Of a stretch of DNA of 64,000 nt, positions 42,984 to 50,332 are shown one piece after another. This DNA comes from JAVSMW01 sp032027005 (GTDB lineage: Bacteria > Bacillota > Thermincolia > Thermincolales > UBA2595), in the NCBI GenBank assembly GCA_032027005.1, contig JAVSMW010000004.1, positions 123,020-187,019 on the forward strand. Direction: 5' to 3'. How positions within the stretch are numbered: position 1 is the stretch's first letter; each line of letters starts with the position of its first letter. The translations under genes and the position numbers were made by a program. The notes below the pieces were generated by a model that worked only from the letters and a program-made list of their open reading frames with translations, was not told where the DNA came from and made no database searches.

Positions 42984-44264
42984 TCAATCAAACCCCTTCA
43001 GGGCATCTGTCATTAATTCCGTCGTACTTTTTACTGAGTTTTTAATCAGATAATCAATGTTGTTAACAACAATGCTAACAAATTCCGGGTCATTTATCCG
43101 GGCGTCTATTTCTTGGATTTCTATCTCTGGAGAAAGGTGTTTTTTCAGTTCATTTACAAAAACACTATTTGCTTCAGGATCCTCCAAGGGCTTGCCCGGG
43201 CCGTCAATTGTTGACCAACCCTGAAGAGGAACCATAAACTTGACCTGTCCGGTACTTTTGTTTAGCTTTTCCGCAATAATTTTCGCGGTTTCCGTCAATT
43301 CTTTGGCATTGGATCTTAATAACCGCCTAAAGGCATCAGGCTCATACTTTTTCCTATTTTCATATTCCGGCAGGTATTTGGATTTTTGCGGCGCAATGAA
43401 ATCTAAACCACCCGGCGCAATAATCTGAGGAATACCTATCTTACCGGCGGTCTCCAGCCTGTTCGCGGGTGTAGCCCGTGTTCCTCCGATCAATCCGTCA
43501 ATTATTCCGCCTGGAGCCAGATCAATTACTGCATCAAAAAGTCTTTCCGCTATCAGTTCTTCCATAGCCACATCGCCCACGCCGGTGGCCATAAACACAC
43601 TTACCTGATAACCCAGGTCTTCAAGAGAATGGCGCAGTTTGGCGACAGTTTCCGCATCAATCATCAGCTCGCAAACTGCTATGGAAGGTTTTTCCCGCAT
43701 GGCCAGGTTGTTTTGCTGTTGATAGCTTTCGACCATGCCTTTGATTGCCCCGGCCGCCTGAATTAATAATATTTTAAGCATATCGCTAACACCGGCAATA
43801 TCAATTACTGTGTGCATCATAGTGATATCTTTTGTGCCAAAATACCTTTCGGAAAACCCACGTGCCGCAGCATTGCTGGAAACCATTAATTTGGGCACCC
43901 CAAATGGCAGAGACTTCATAACATTTGTGCACATTAGGGTTCCGCCGGTTCCGCCGATACCTAAAATTCCGCCTAAATTACCCTCTTTATAAAGCTCATT
44001 AACCTTAATAATGGCACCTTCGGTGATAATTTTGTTTATTTTTACGCGGTCTGGGTTCCCATAAATCTCCCTTGGGTCACCGCCTCCCGCGATTACCACC
44101 TCTTCACTGGAAATATCTCCTGAAAATAAAGGCTTACTTCCAACACTGAGATCCAAAACAATTGCCCTGCAACCTTTATTTTGGAGTTGATCCTTAACAA
44201 AATTAATTTCTTCGGCCTTTGTATCCATTGTTCCAACAATAACAATAGGTTTTAAGTCACCCAT
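42984..44264 (-). CDS. Tm-1-like ATP-binding (UPF0261) protein
   Basis: 426 residues. The N-terminal Tm-1-like domain begins IVIVGTMDTKAEEINFVKDQL, with GGGDPREIYG and GIGGTGGTLMCTNVM as nucleotide-binding turns. The C-terminal TIM-barrel-like domain has APGGLDFIAPQKSKYLPEY and MVPLQGWSTIDGPG. The name comes from the tomato virus resistance protein; bacterial members have no settled reaction. Its place between ppsB and the ligase gene (56 and 89 bp gaps) implies a role in the phenol pathway, either as an accessory subunit or a further enzyme. Confidence 0.82.
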   Translation of the reverse strand: MGDLKPIVIVGTMDTKAEEINFVKDQLQNKGCRAIVLDLSVGSKPLFSGDISSEEVVIAGGGDPREIYGNPDRVKINKIITEGAIIKVNELYKEGNLGGILGIGGTGGTLMCTNVMKSLPFGVPKLMVSSNAAARGFSERYFGTKDITMMHTVIDIAGVSDMLKILLIQAAGAIKGMVESYQQQNNLAMREKPSIAVCELMIDAETVAKLRHSLEDLGYQVSVFMATGVGDVAMEELIAERLFDAVIDLAPGGIIDGLIGGTRATPANRLETAGKIGIPQIIAPGGLDFIAPQKSKYLPEYENRKKYEPDAFRRLLRSNAKELTETAKIIAEKLNKSTGQVKFMVPLQGWSTIDGPGKPLEDPEANSVFVNELKKHLSPEIEIQEIDARINDPEFVSIVVNNIDYLIKNSVKSTTELMTDALKGFD

Positions 44265-44319
44265 TACTCATTCCCCCCCTCTAAAAACAACTCTAGACTT
44301 ACATTCTTCACATTCTTTG

Positions 44320-45357
44320 CTAAGAAATCAAGCGACTCAGCATTAGATCAACTAGCTTATCAGCGGTATCCTTTTGTTCGGATATAGCAGTTATTGGCCG
44401 GCTTTGAACTAAAAAAACATTATTGGGGAATTTGAGGTCTTTGTCAATTACCCATTCCGTATCTTGCGGCGCACCGTAGTACACCTCCAATGATTTAGCA
44501 ATACCCGCTATTTTCTGAGCCTCTTCATTTTTCAGGCAGCAAATTGACTGCTTTTCCTCGGGAACAGCTTCTACCTCTGTGCCGTGTTCCTTCAAAGAAT
44601 ATTGAGTCAACTTTTTATTTACTTTTACATCCAGTAAATCCATAGTATTTTTATCAATTACAAATATGTCTGGATTTACATGACCCTGGACTACGCTTTC
44701 TCCAGCCCCCCAATTGCCTTCAAGGACTATTTTTGATCGATCCCCGGTATTGGGATTTACCGAAAAGCAAACCCCGGCGGCTTCCGCATTAACCATTTTT
44801 TGCACCGCAACACTTATCGACCCTTCAATTATTGAAAGCCCATTGTGCTTTCGGTAATGCATACAACGTGCAGTAAACATGCTTGACCAGCATTTCTTAA
44901 CATTTTCCAATACATTTTCTATACCTTTTATGTTAAGATAAGAATCATATTGTCCGGCGAAACTTGCGGTTGGCATATCTTCTGCAACACCACTTGAACG
45001 TACCGCTACTGCCATATCCTCAATACCACATTTTTCACACAACATCTTGTAGGCCTCAGCTATTGGTTCTGTTAAATTAGCCGGCAGTGCTTTTGACTCT
45101 ATTAACTGGCGAATTAGTGCACTGGCTTCCTCAAATTCATTAATAGTGGTGAGCTCCTTTGAGAAAACATGTAACTGCCTAATCTCATCAAAAATCCTTT
45201 CGTTTTCTACAAATTCATCGAAAACGCTAGTCGTTATAGCAAAACCGGGAGGAACCGGCACTCCTATCTTGCATAATTCCCCCAGGTTTGTACACTTTCC
45301 ACCAACTAAACCTACATCACCCAAACCAACTTCATCAAACCACATTATTTTTTTCAT
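44320..45357 (-). CDS. ppsB: Phenylphosphate synthase beta-like subunit (ATP-grasp domain)
   Basis: About 345 residues matching only the N-terminal ATP-binding domain of PEP synthase: VGGKCTNLGELCKIGVPVPPGFAI, SFAGQYDSYLNIKG, AAGVCFSVNPNTG and QDTEWVIDKDL. Separate ATP-binding and phosphohistidine subunits are the hallmark of phenylphosphate synthase. I place the start at ATG 45357; the ATG at 45375 is possible. It is the first gene of the phenol operon, behind a 17-bp tandem repeat array and a TetR-type palindrome. No CBS-domain third subunit (PpsC) is seen. Confidence 0.82.
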   Translation of the reverse strand: MKKIMWFDEVGLGDVGLVGGKCTNLGELCKIGVPVPPGFAITTSVFDEFVENERIFDEIRQLHVFSKELTTINEFEEASALIRQLIESKALPANLTEPIAEAYKMLCEKCGIEDMAVAVRSSGVAEDMPTASFAGQYDSYLNIKGIENVLENVKKCWSSMFTARCMHYRKHNGLSIIEGSISVAVQKMVNAEAAGVCFSVNPNTGDRSKIVLEGNWGAGESVVQGHVNPDIFVIDKNTMDLLDVKVNKKLTQYSLKEHGTEVEAVPEEKQSICCLKNEEAQKIAGIAKSLEVYYGAPQDTEWVIDKDLKFPNNVFLVQSRPITAISEQKDTADKLVDLMLSRLIS

Positions 45358-45380
45358 ATGTTTATCACGCTCCATTAAAT

Positions 45381-45465
45381 ATTATCAATCACAATGGATT
45401 ATCAACCATAATGAACTACCAACCATAATGAATTATCAACCAGAATGAATAATGGATTATCAACT
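45381..45465. repeat. 17-bp tandem repeats in the ppsB leader
   Basis: Four full units (45381-45397, 45398-45414, 45415-45431, 45432-45448; consensus ATTATCAACCATAATGA) and a partial fifth. They end 24 bp upstream of the ppsB start. Confidence 0.85.
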
Positions 45466-45481
45466 TTCTTTCACATTAAGC

Positions 45482-45490
45482 CCCACCTCC
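45482..45490 (-). promoter_or_regulatory. Unused strong Shine-Dalgarno in the ppsB leader
   Basis: AGGAGGTGG on the minus strand is followed seven bases later by GTG AAA GAA AGT TGA, a four-codon reading frame. This looks like a leader peptide or the scar of a lost gene start. Confidence 0.35.
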
Positions 45491-45530
45491 TGTAGCATCC
45501 TAGCTTTATTTACATATCGGCCATTTTTTA

Positions 45531-45542
45531 TTGACCAGTCAG
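45531..45542. promoter_or_regulatory. TetR-type operator O3 before ppsB
   Basis: TTGACCAGTCAG followed by TAGAA, the third copy of the motif, 174 bp upstream of ppsB. Next to it, 45641-45662 holds a TAGTGGTT/AACCACTA hairpin; no gene is visible between 45550 and 46041. Confidence 0.65.
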
Positions 45543-45737
45543 TAGAATTATTAACTAAATTCTAATCTATAATTTTCGTGAACTCAACTTCGCATCCGTG
45601 AAATGTCAGAAAATCTTGTTAAACAGTTCATATTTCGATCTAGTGGTTAATTGGAACCACTAAACCTGAATTTGATTATTAATAAACAAGAAAATTAACT
45701 TTGTCAACTCAAACTAATGGAAGTCAATTTTCTTGTT

Positions 45738-45892
45738 CAAAGGGGGCCAGCCCCCTATGACGTCGCTGCGCTCCTGTTACCCCCGAACAATAGGGGGCAC
45801 ACCCCCTATAACCNTCAAAGGGGGCCAGCCCCCTATGACGTCGCTGCGCTCCTGTTACCCCCGAACAATAGGGGGCACACCCCCTATAACCC
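45738..45892. repeat. Duplicated 76-bp GC-rich unit around an N
   Basis: The same unit (AAAGGGGGCCAGCCCCC ... GGGGGCACACCCCC) occurs on each side of the N at 45814. Each unit carries two palindromic G5/C5 hairpins. An unresolved array of more copies is likely collapsed at the N. ORFs through it are artefacts of the repeat. Confidence 0.8.
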
Positions 45893-45948
45893 CCAATGTT
45901 AAGGAAATTATCCACAGAATTAGATTAGGGCATAATTTCCTTAACATT

Positions 45949-45976
45949 AAAAAAGCCGCTTAACAAATAAAGCGGC
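45949..45976 (-). terminator. hemZ terminator
   Basis: GCCGCTT (45955-45961) pairs with AAGCGGC (45970-45976), with T6 on the minus strand, 66 bp past the hemZ stop. A second, longer stem (45895-45911 with 45931-45948) follows. Confidence 0.8.
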
Positions 45977-46041
45977 CAAAACAAATATATTATGTCTATA
46001 AATTCAAACAAAATTAATAGAGACAACGTCTTCCTGACGCC

Positions 46042-47526
46042 TTATAACCAGATATTTGTCAAAGTTGATTTCTTCCTGGCAATGATTTCGCTGATTCGTT
46101 CAATATAATTTTGTGGGTCTTTAGGGTTATACTGACTCGTTAAATACCAGGTATCGGGATCAACGAATTTGGAGCCGCCGCCGCCGCCAAGACCAAGAAT
46201 TGTCTGTCGTTCTTCAATAATTTGGATATTGTAAATACAATCATACCCCGCTTTGGCATATCCCGTGTTTTCCATTGGGCCAACCATCCTTTTCTGTCGG
46301 TATAGATAGTATGGATGCATCTTCATCTCACCAGCAGCTTGAGCCGCAGCCTCGAGCATCTGACTGACCGTTTCGGCATCGGGGAGTTTATATTCGTGTC
46401 CATATTCCTTTATTTTGGATGCCCGTTTCACAGCCAAGGTATGTACCGTCAAATTCTCGGGGCTTAACCCGGAAATTTCCCTTAAGGTATGCTCTACCTC
46501 CTTTACCCCTTCCCCTGGCAGTCCAATAATAATGTCCATATTTATATTGGTAAAGCCGACCCTGCGGGCCAGTTCGACAGCCTGCAAAATCTGCTGCGGG
46601 GTATGGTGACGGCCGATTTTGCTCAGGGTCCCGCCATTCATAGACTGGGGATTTATACTAATCCTGGAGACATCGAACTCTCTGGCCACTTTCAATTTTT
46701 CTTCCGAAACTGTATCAGGCCGCCCGGCTTCCAGGGTAATTTCCCTGGTCCCGCTCACTACAAGAAATTCTCTGATCCATTGGAGGACCTCACTAAGTTG
46801 TGCGCAATTCAAAACCGTGGGTGTCCCCCCGCCAATATAAATGGTCTGCACCCCTTTACCTGCAGCTCTTAAAAAAGTCCCAATTTCTTCAATTTCCTTC
46901 TTGAGTGTCTCTACAAAAGGAGGGACCAATAGCGCACCCCTGCCTTCCACCGAGCAAGACGGAAAAGAACAGTAGACACAACGGGAAGGGCAAAAAGGAA
47001 TCCCAATATAGATACTGATTACTTGTCCGGTCTCTTCCGGTGACATGAGGTGTTTTCTCTGTCTGGCTGCGATTTCCAGGAGCATGTTAACTTTTCCGGG
47101 ACTCATTTCATATTCGGCAGCCAGGTAATCAGCGATAACGTTTTGTTCCCAGTTCAGATCCAGCAATCGATGCACTATCTTTGTCGGCCTAATCCCGGTC
47201 AAAATCCCCCATGGGCCGGGATTCTTATCTGTGTAACGTCTTAATACCCGAAGAATGGCAAGTTTTACCAGCCGCTTCTGTTGGTTTCGTTCATCCCCGA
47301 AAATAGGAACTTTATCAGTTGAAGCTTCTTCCGTAAAAATACTGTCTCCGGCAGCGAGAACTGCCCTGCCGGTCAGCAGACCCCGGGTTTTAGCCACAGA
47401 AACAGCGATTTTCATTTGATGGTCGGCATGATCCTCTAAAGCTATGTCACTGTCAGGAAAAAACAAACGGACAATGTCTTGTCCGGTAAGAGCCAAATCT
47501 TTTTCGGCAGACATTAAGGCAATCAA
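46042..47526 (-). CDS. hemZ: Oxygen-independent coproporphyrinogen dehydrogenase-like radical SAM protein HemZ
   Basis: 494 residues. The radical SAM cluster motif is CPSRCVYC (PFCPSRCVYCSFPSC, near 180), followed by GGGTPTVL, and the HemN-like C-terminal region LYRQKRMVGPMENTGYAKAG. A 150-residue N-terminal extension is typical of HemZ. Some relatives act as haem chaperones rather than enzymes. The start is TTG after AAGGAGTG. Here the neighbour order rel-MBL-hemZ recalls other Peptococcaceae. Confidence 0.88.
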   Translation of the reverse strand: MIALMSAEKDLALTGQDIVRLFFPDSDIALEDHADHQMKIAVSVAKTRGLLTGRAVLAAGDSIFTEEASTDKVPIFGDERNQQKRLVKLAILRVLRRYTDKNPGPWGILTGIRPTKIVHRLLDLNWEQNVIADYLAAEYEMSPGKVNMLLEIAARQRKHLMSPEETGQVISIYIGIPFCPSRCVYCSFPSCSVEGRGALLVPPFVETLKKEIEEIGTFLRAAGKGVQTIYIGGGTPTVLNCAQLSEVLQWIREFLVVSGTREITLEAGRPDTVSEEKLKVAREFDVSRISINPQSMNGGTLSKIGRHHTPQQILQAVELARRVGFTNINMDIIIGLPGEGVKEVEHTLREISGLSPENLTVHTLAVKRASKIKEYGHEYKLPDAETVSQMLEAAAQAAGEMKMHPYYLYRQKRMVGPMENTGYAKAGYDCIYNIQIIEERQTILGLGGGGGSKFVDPDTWYLTSQYNPKDPQNYIERISEIIARKKSTLTNIWL

Positions 47527-47624
47527 TATTAGACACTCCTTACGTCAATCTTATTTGCCCTATTTTCCGGACTGATTTTGCTGCTTCGAACCGTTCCTGG
47601 TTCAGTTTTATTATACAACAAGTG

Positions 47625-47660
47625 GAGAGGAGTGGCTAGTGGCCATGGCCACTGGCCACT
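47625..47660. repeat. Perfect-looking palindrome after the deacetylase gene
   Basis: GGAGTGGC...GCCACTCC with an inner GTGGCCATGGCCAC forms a 34-bp stem with essentially no loop. It sits just past the stop of the deacetylase gene and may act as a terminator or RNA stabiliser though no T-run follows. Confidence 0.6.
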
Positions 47661-47662
47661 CC

Positions 47663-48496
47663 TTATATTTCATTTATCGGCACTATTTTATAGCCTTTTT
47701 CCCGGGTGCTGAGGATAATCTGTTCCAAACCACCCACCGAATCATCGGAATTACCGTGAAGTAAAATCACGGCGCCGTTGTGCAGCTGGCTTACTGTTCC
47801 TTTAACTGCTTCTCCTGGACCGCCCATAGGTAGCCAATCCTTGATGGCAACACTCCAGAAGGCTGTTCTGTACCCCAATTCCTTTGTAATTTTAAGGGTT
47901 CTTTCACTATATTCCCCCATCGGTGGTCTCATGTATTTAAAATCAATCCCATTACCGACCACCTGTTTGGCAATTTCCTCCCACCCGGTGATTTCTTCCT
48001 TAACCTCACCGTCTGACAAAGTTGGCAGGCTTTTATGCCTCACGGTATGATTTCCCAGGACATGCCCTTCTTTCACTAGTCGTTTGACTATCTCGGGATT
48101 TTTTTCAATCCAGTTGGTCGTTACAAAAAAGGAGCCTTTGACGTTGTATTTTGCAAGAATATCCAGAATTCTCGGGGTGAAGCCTTCTTTTTCGTATCCC
48201 ATATCAAAAGTCAGGGTTACTTGTTTCTTGCCGGTATCACCTAAAAAGAGGGCATCATATTTCTGCACCAGGGCCTTTTGCCGGGCTGTTACTTCCGGGC
48301 CTTTGCCATCCCGGGACCTCACAAAACCCCAGCCTTCTTTTTCATTAAAGACACCATCAATTTGTTGAACCTGGCTTCGTTCCGGCAGAAGGGATTTGGG
48401 ACTGCGAAGCGGGTTTTGTTCTGGCCACCAATTATATATACCTGACATGGCTGCTAAAATTGCCGCTAAACCTAGGAACAAGCTTTTATATCTCAT
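47663..48496 (-). CDS. Polysaccharide deacetylase (PdaA-like)
   Basis: 277 residues. An N-terminal membrane anchor or signal segment (LFLGLAAILAAMSGIYNWW) is followed by the NodB domain with TFDMGYEKEGFTP, GNHTVRHKS (metal histidines), RPPMGEYSERTL and LLHGNSDD. The DMGY variant of the TFDDG motif fits the PdaA group, which deacetylates N-acetylmuramic acid for spore-cortex delta-lactam. That is consistent with a spore former, but general peptidoglycan editing is possible. Confidence 0.85.
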   Translation of the reverse strand: MRYKSLFLGLAAILAAMSGIYNWWPEQNPLRSPKSLLPERSQVQQIDGVFNEKEGWGFVRSRDGKGPEVTARQKALVQKYDALFLGDTGKKQVTLTFDMGYEKEGFTPRILDILAKYNVKGSFFVTTNWIEKNPEIVKRLVKEGHVLGNHTVRHKSLPTLSDGEVKEEITGWEEIAKQVVGNGIDFKYMRPPMGEYSERTLKITKELGYRTAFWSVAIKDWLPMGGPGEAVKGTVSQLHNGAVILLHGNSDDSVGGLEQIILSTREKGYKIVPINEI

Positions 48497-48692
48497 GAAA
48501 ATGACCTCCCCTTTAAGTACTGCTGAAATAAGTCGTAAATAGTATGCACATATGCCAGCAGTGCTATGTATGGGGAAATTAGTTTAAAACCTCAAGATCA
48601 CAGCGCAGCGAAGCTGCGATCAAAAGGTTAATAACCAGTGGCCAGTTATCAATAATAGAGGTTTCATTTTAGGTCTAATAAACATAAAAGAT

Positions 48693-48722
48693 TAGCCGCG
48701 GATGAACGCTGATAAATGCGGA
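48693..48722 (+). repeat. Dispersed CCGCGGATGAACGC repeat, copy 1
   Basis: AGCCGCGGATGAACGC-type sequence found four times (48693, 49613 inverted, 56713, 56812 inverted). The rest of the 48497-48849 interval holds a small GCAGCGAAGCTGC hairpin and otherwise nothing I recognise. Confidence 0.6.
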
Positions 48723-48849
48723 TATCAATTTATAAAACAAACTTTCACGAAGTAGTAGTACAAAGGCTTGGCAGGGTAATTTAAGAATTATGTCGAATAA
48801 TATCTAATTACTACAAAATGCTGCAGCATACATAAAAGGGAGGTATTTT

Positions 48850-49293
48850 ATGCTTGTCAGACCAAGTCTTGTGATTACCCGGGACAATAAAATCCTGCTC
48901 TTAAAATATAATTACACCGGAAATGAAGTTTACGGCATCCCGGGAGGTAATCCTGAACCAAATGATACAATGGTCCAGGCTATTATCAGAGAGTTAAAGG
49001 AAGAACTCAATCTGGAAGTTAGGGTAAATGAACTCCTTCTTACAGGAGAAGTTATTTCCCCGGAAAAAAGTCTTTCTACCCTTCACTGTGTGTTCAGAGG
49101 CACCATCACAAAAGGCAGTCCGCAGATCAACCCCGAAGAGACCTCCGCCCTAGCGGCCTCCTGGGTAGATATAGATAAGATTGATTCTTTAAACCTGTAT
49201 CCCAATGTCGGACGGGATTTAAAACAACTGCTCACCGGCAGCAAGGCTAGCACTAATACATACGTAGGCAGGATCAGCCAACAATGGTTCTAA
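48850..49293 (+). CDS. NUDIX hydrolase
   Basis: 147 residues. The Nudix box is GNPEPNDTMVQAIIRELKEE followed by LNL: the central REL-KEE is intact, but the first Glu of the consensus is Asp and the Gly after EE is Asn. Such proteins cleave nucleoside diphosphate derivatives; the substrate is unknown. It is a lone plus-strand gene with AGGGAGG before its ATG. Confidence 0.82.
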   Translation: MLVRPSLVITRDNKILLLKYNYTGNEVYGIPGGNPEPNDTMVQAIIRELKEELNLEVRVNELLLTGEVISPEKSLSTLHCVFRGTITKGSPQINPEETSALAASWVDIDKIDSLNLYPNVGRDLKQLLTGSKASTNTYVGRISQQWF

Positions 49294-49338
49294 TTTAATT
49301 AGATAGTTCTTCAATCCTTCTGCGCCGTTGAATGTTAA

Positions 49339-49516
49339 TTATGAATAGTATTTTCCGGTTATTTGCGATAAATCAATCCGTATTACTGCTGTACCTTTAA
49401 CCATGTTGTTTAGGATTTCATGGTTAACTAAATGCGGCGTATATTTTTTTACGATTTCCTTTAAGACACTGATTTTTTCCTCAATATTGTCAACAAGTTT
49501 CGCAGTGCCTGAAATC
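49339..49516 (-). pseudogene. C-terminal remnant of a pyridoxamine 5'-phosphate oxidase-like FMN protein
   Basis: An open frame without a start reads ISGTAKLVDNIEEKISVLK, then IVKKYTPH and TAVIRIDLSQITGKYYS before a TAA at 49339-49341. This is the tail of the small flavin-binding pyridoxamine oxidase-like family. The rest of the gene is gone; a hairpin and a dispersed repeat occupy its place. Confidence 0.6.
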
Positions 49517-49520
49517 TATA

Positions 49521-49548
49521 AAACCGGCTCTATTTTAAGAGCCGGTTT
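49521..49548. terminator. Hairpin AAACCGGCTCT/AGAGCCGGTTT
   Basis: An 11-bp perfect stem with a 6-base loop, between the flavoprotein remnant and the dispersed repeat. Tails are T-rich on the plus strand and A-rich before it. Confidence 0.5.
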
Positions 49549-49612
49549 CAATATATTTATAGGATACAGTGACAGCATATTGAAATCTCGGAGGAACGTT
49601 TTTACACTACTT

Positions 49613-49642
49613 ATCCGTGTTTATCTGCGTCCATCCGCGGCT
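49613..49642 (-). repeat. Dispersed CCGCGGATGAACGC repeat, copy 2 (inverted)
   Basis: ATCCGTGTTTATCTGCGTCC-type sequence, the inverse of copy 1. Together copies 1 and 2 bracket the NUDIX gene and the flavoprotein remnant. Confidence 0.6.
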
Positions 49643-49668
49643 TAATTAACTCCTGTGGTGCCGCATCA

Positions 49669-50289
49669 TTACCTTAAAAAGGGATTATACTTGCGCTCAT
49701 GGGCAATGGTTGAATCTCCCATGTGACCAGGATAAACGATAGTTTCATCAGGTAAGGTCATCAGCTTCTCCTTAATAGATTTAATGATGGAGTCGTAATC
49801 TCCGCCAGGGAAATCTGTCCTGCCAATTGATTCATTAAACAGGGTATCCCCGGTAAAGACCAGCCCATCAGTTAACAGGCAAATTCCTCCCTTGGTATGT
49901 CCGGGAGTATGCAGAACCTTCAGCTTTATTGTACCAAACTCAATGACATCGCCTTCTTTTAAGATGGTGTCGGCAGCTCTAAACCCTTCTTGGCGCCCCA
50001 TCATGCCGGAGAAATTGAGCTTGGGTTCTATCAGCATAGAGGCATCCTGCTCATGGATCATGACCTGGGCCCCTGTTGCCTCACGCAGTTCATCATTACC
50101 TCCGATGTGGTCAATATGTCCATGGGTATTGACGATATACTTCACTTTTAGGCCTTTTCCCTTTAATTCGTCCAGGATCAGGTTTACTTCCCCGCCCGGA
50201 TCAATGACAACAGCCTCTTTGGTCTCCTCACACCCGACTACATAGCAGTTTGCGCCAAAAGACCCTACAACAATAGATTTTAGAATCAA
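49669..50289 (-). CDS. Metallo-beta-lactamase fold hydrolase (glyoxalase II-like)
   Basis: 206 residues. The metal site THGHIDHIGG is near 55, followed by TPGHTKGGICLL and TGDTLFNESIGRTD, and PGHMGDST at the end. The compact size fits the YqgX/hydroxyacylglutathione-hydrolase-like group. It is 43 bp from rel and probably in the same operon. Confidence 0.88.
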   Translation of the reverse strand: MILKSIVVGSFGANCYVVGCEETKEAVVIDPGGEVNLILDELKGKGLKVKYIVNTHGHIDHIGGNDELREATGAQVMIHEQDASMLIEPKLNFSGMMGRQEGFRAADTILKEGDVIEFGTIKLKVLHTPGHTKGGICLLTDGLVFTGDTLFNESIGRTDFPGGDYDSIIKSIKEKLMTLPDETIVYPGHMGDSTIAHERKYNPFLR

Positions 50290-50332
50290 TTTTATATCCT
50301 CCTCATCAATGTAATATTAAACAGATGTAAAA

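Noticed and set aside
45717..45963. ORFs of 60-76 codons through the GC-rich repeat on both strands
   Set aside because: They consist of the duplicated 76-bp unit and contain the N; low-complexity translation, no start signals.
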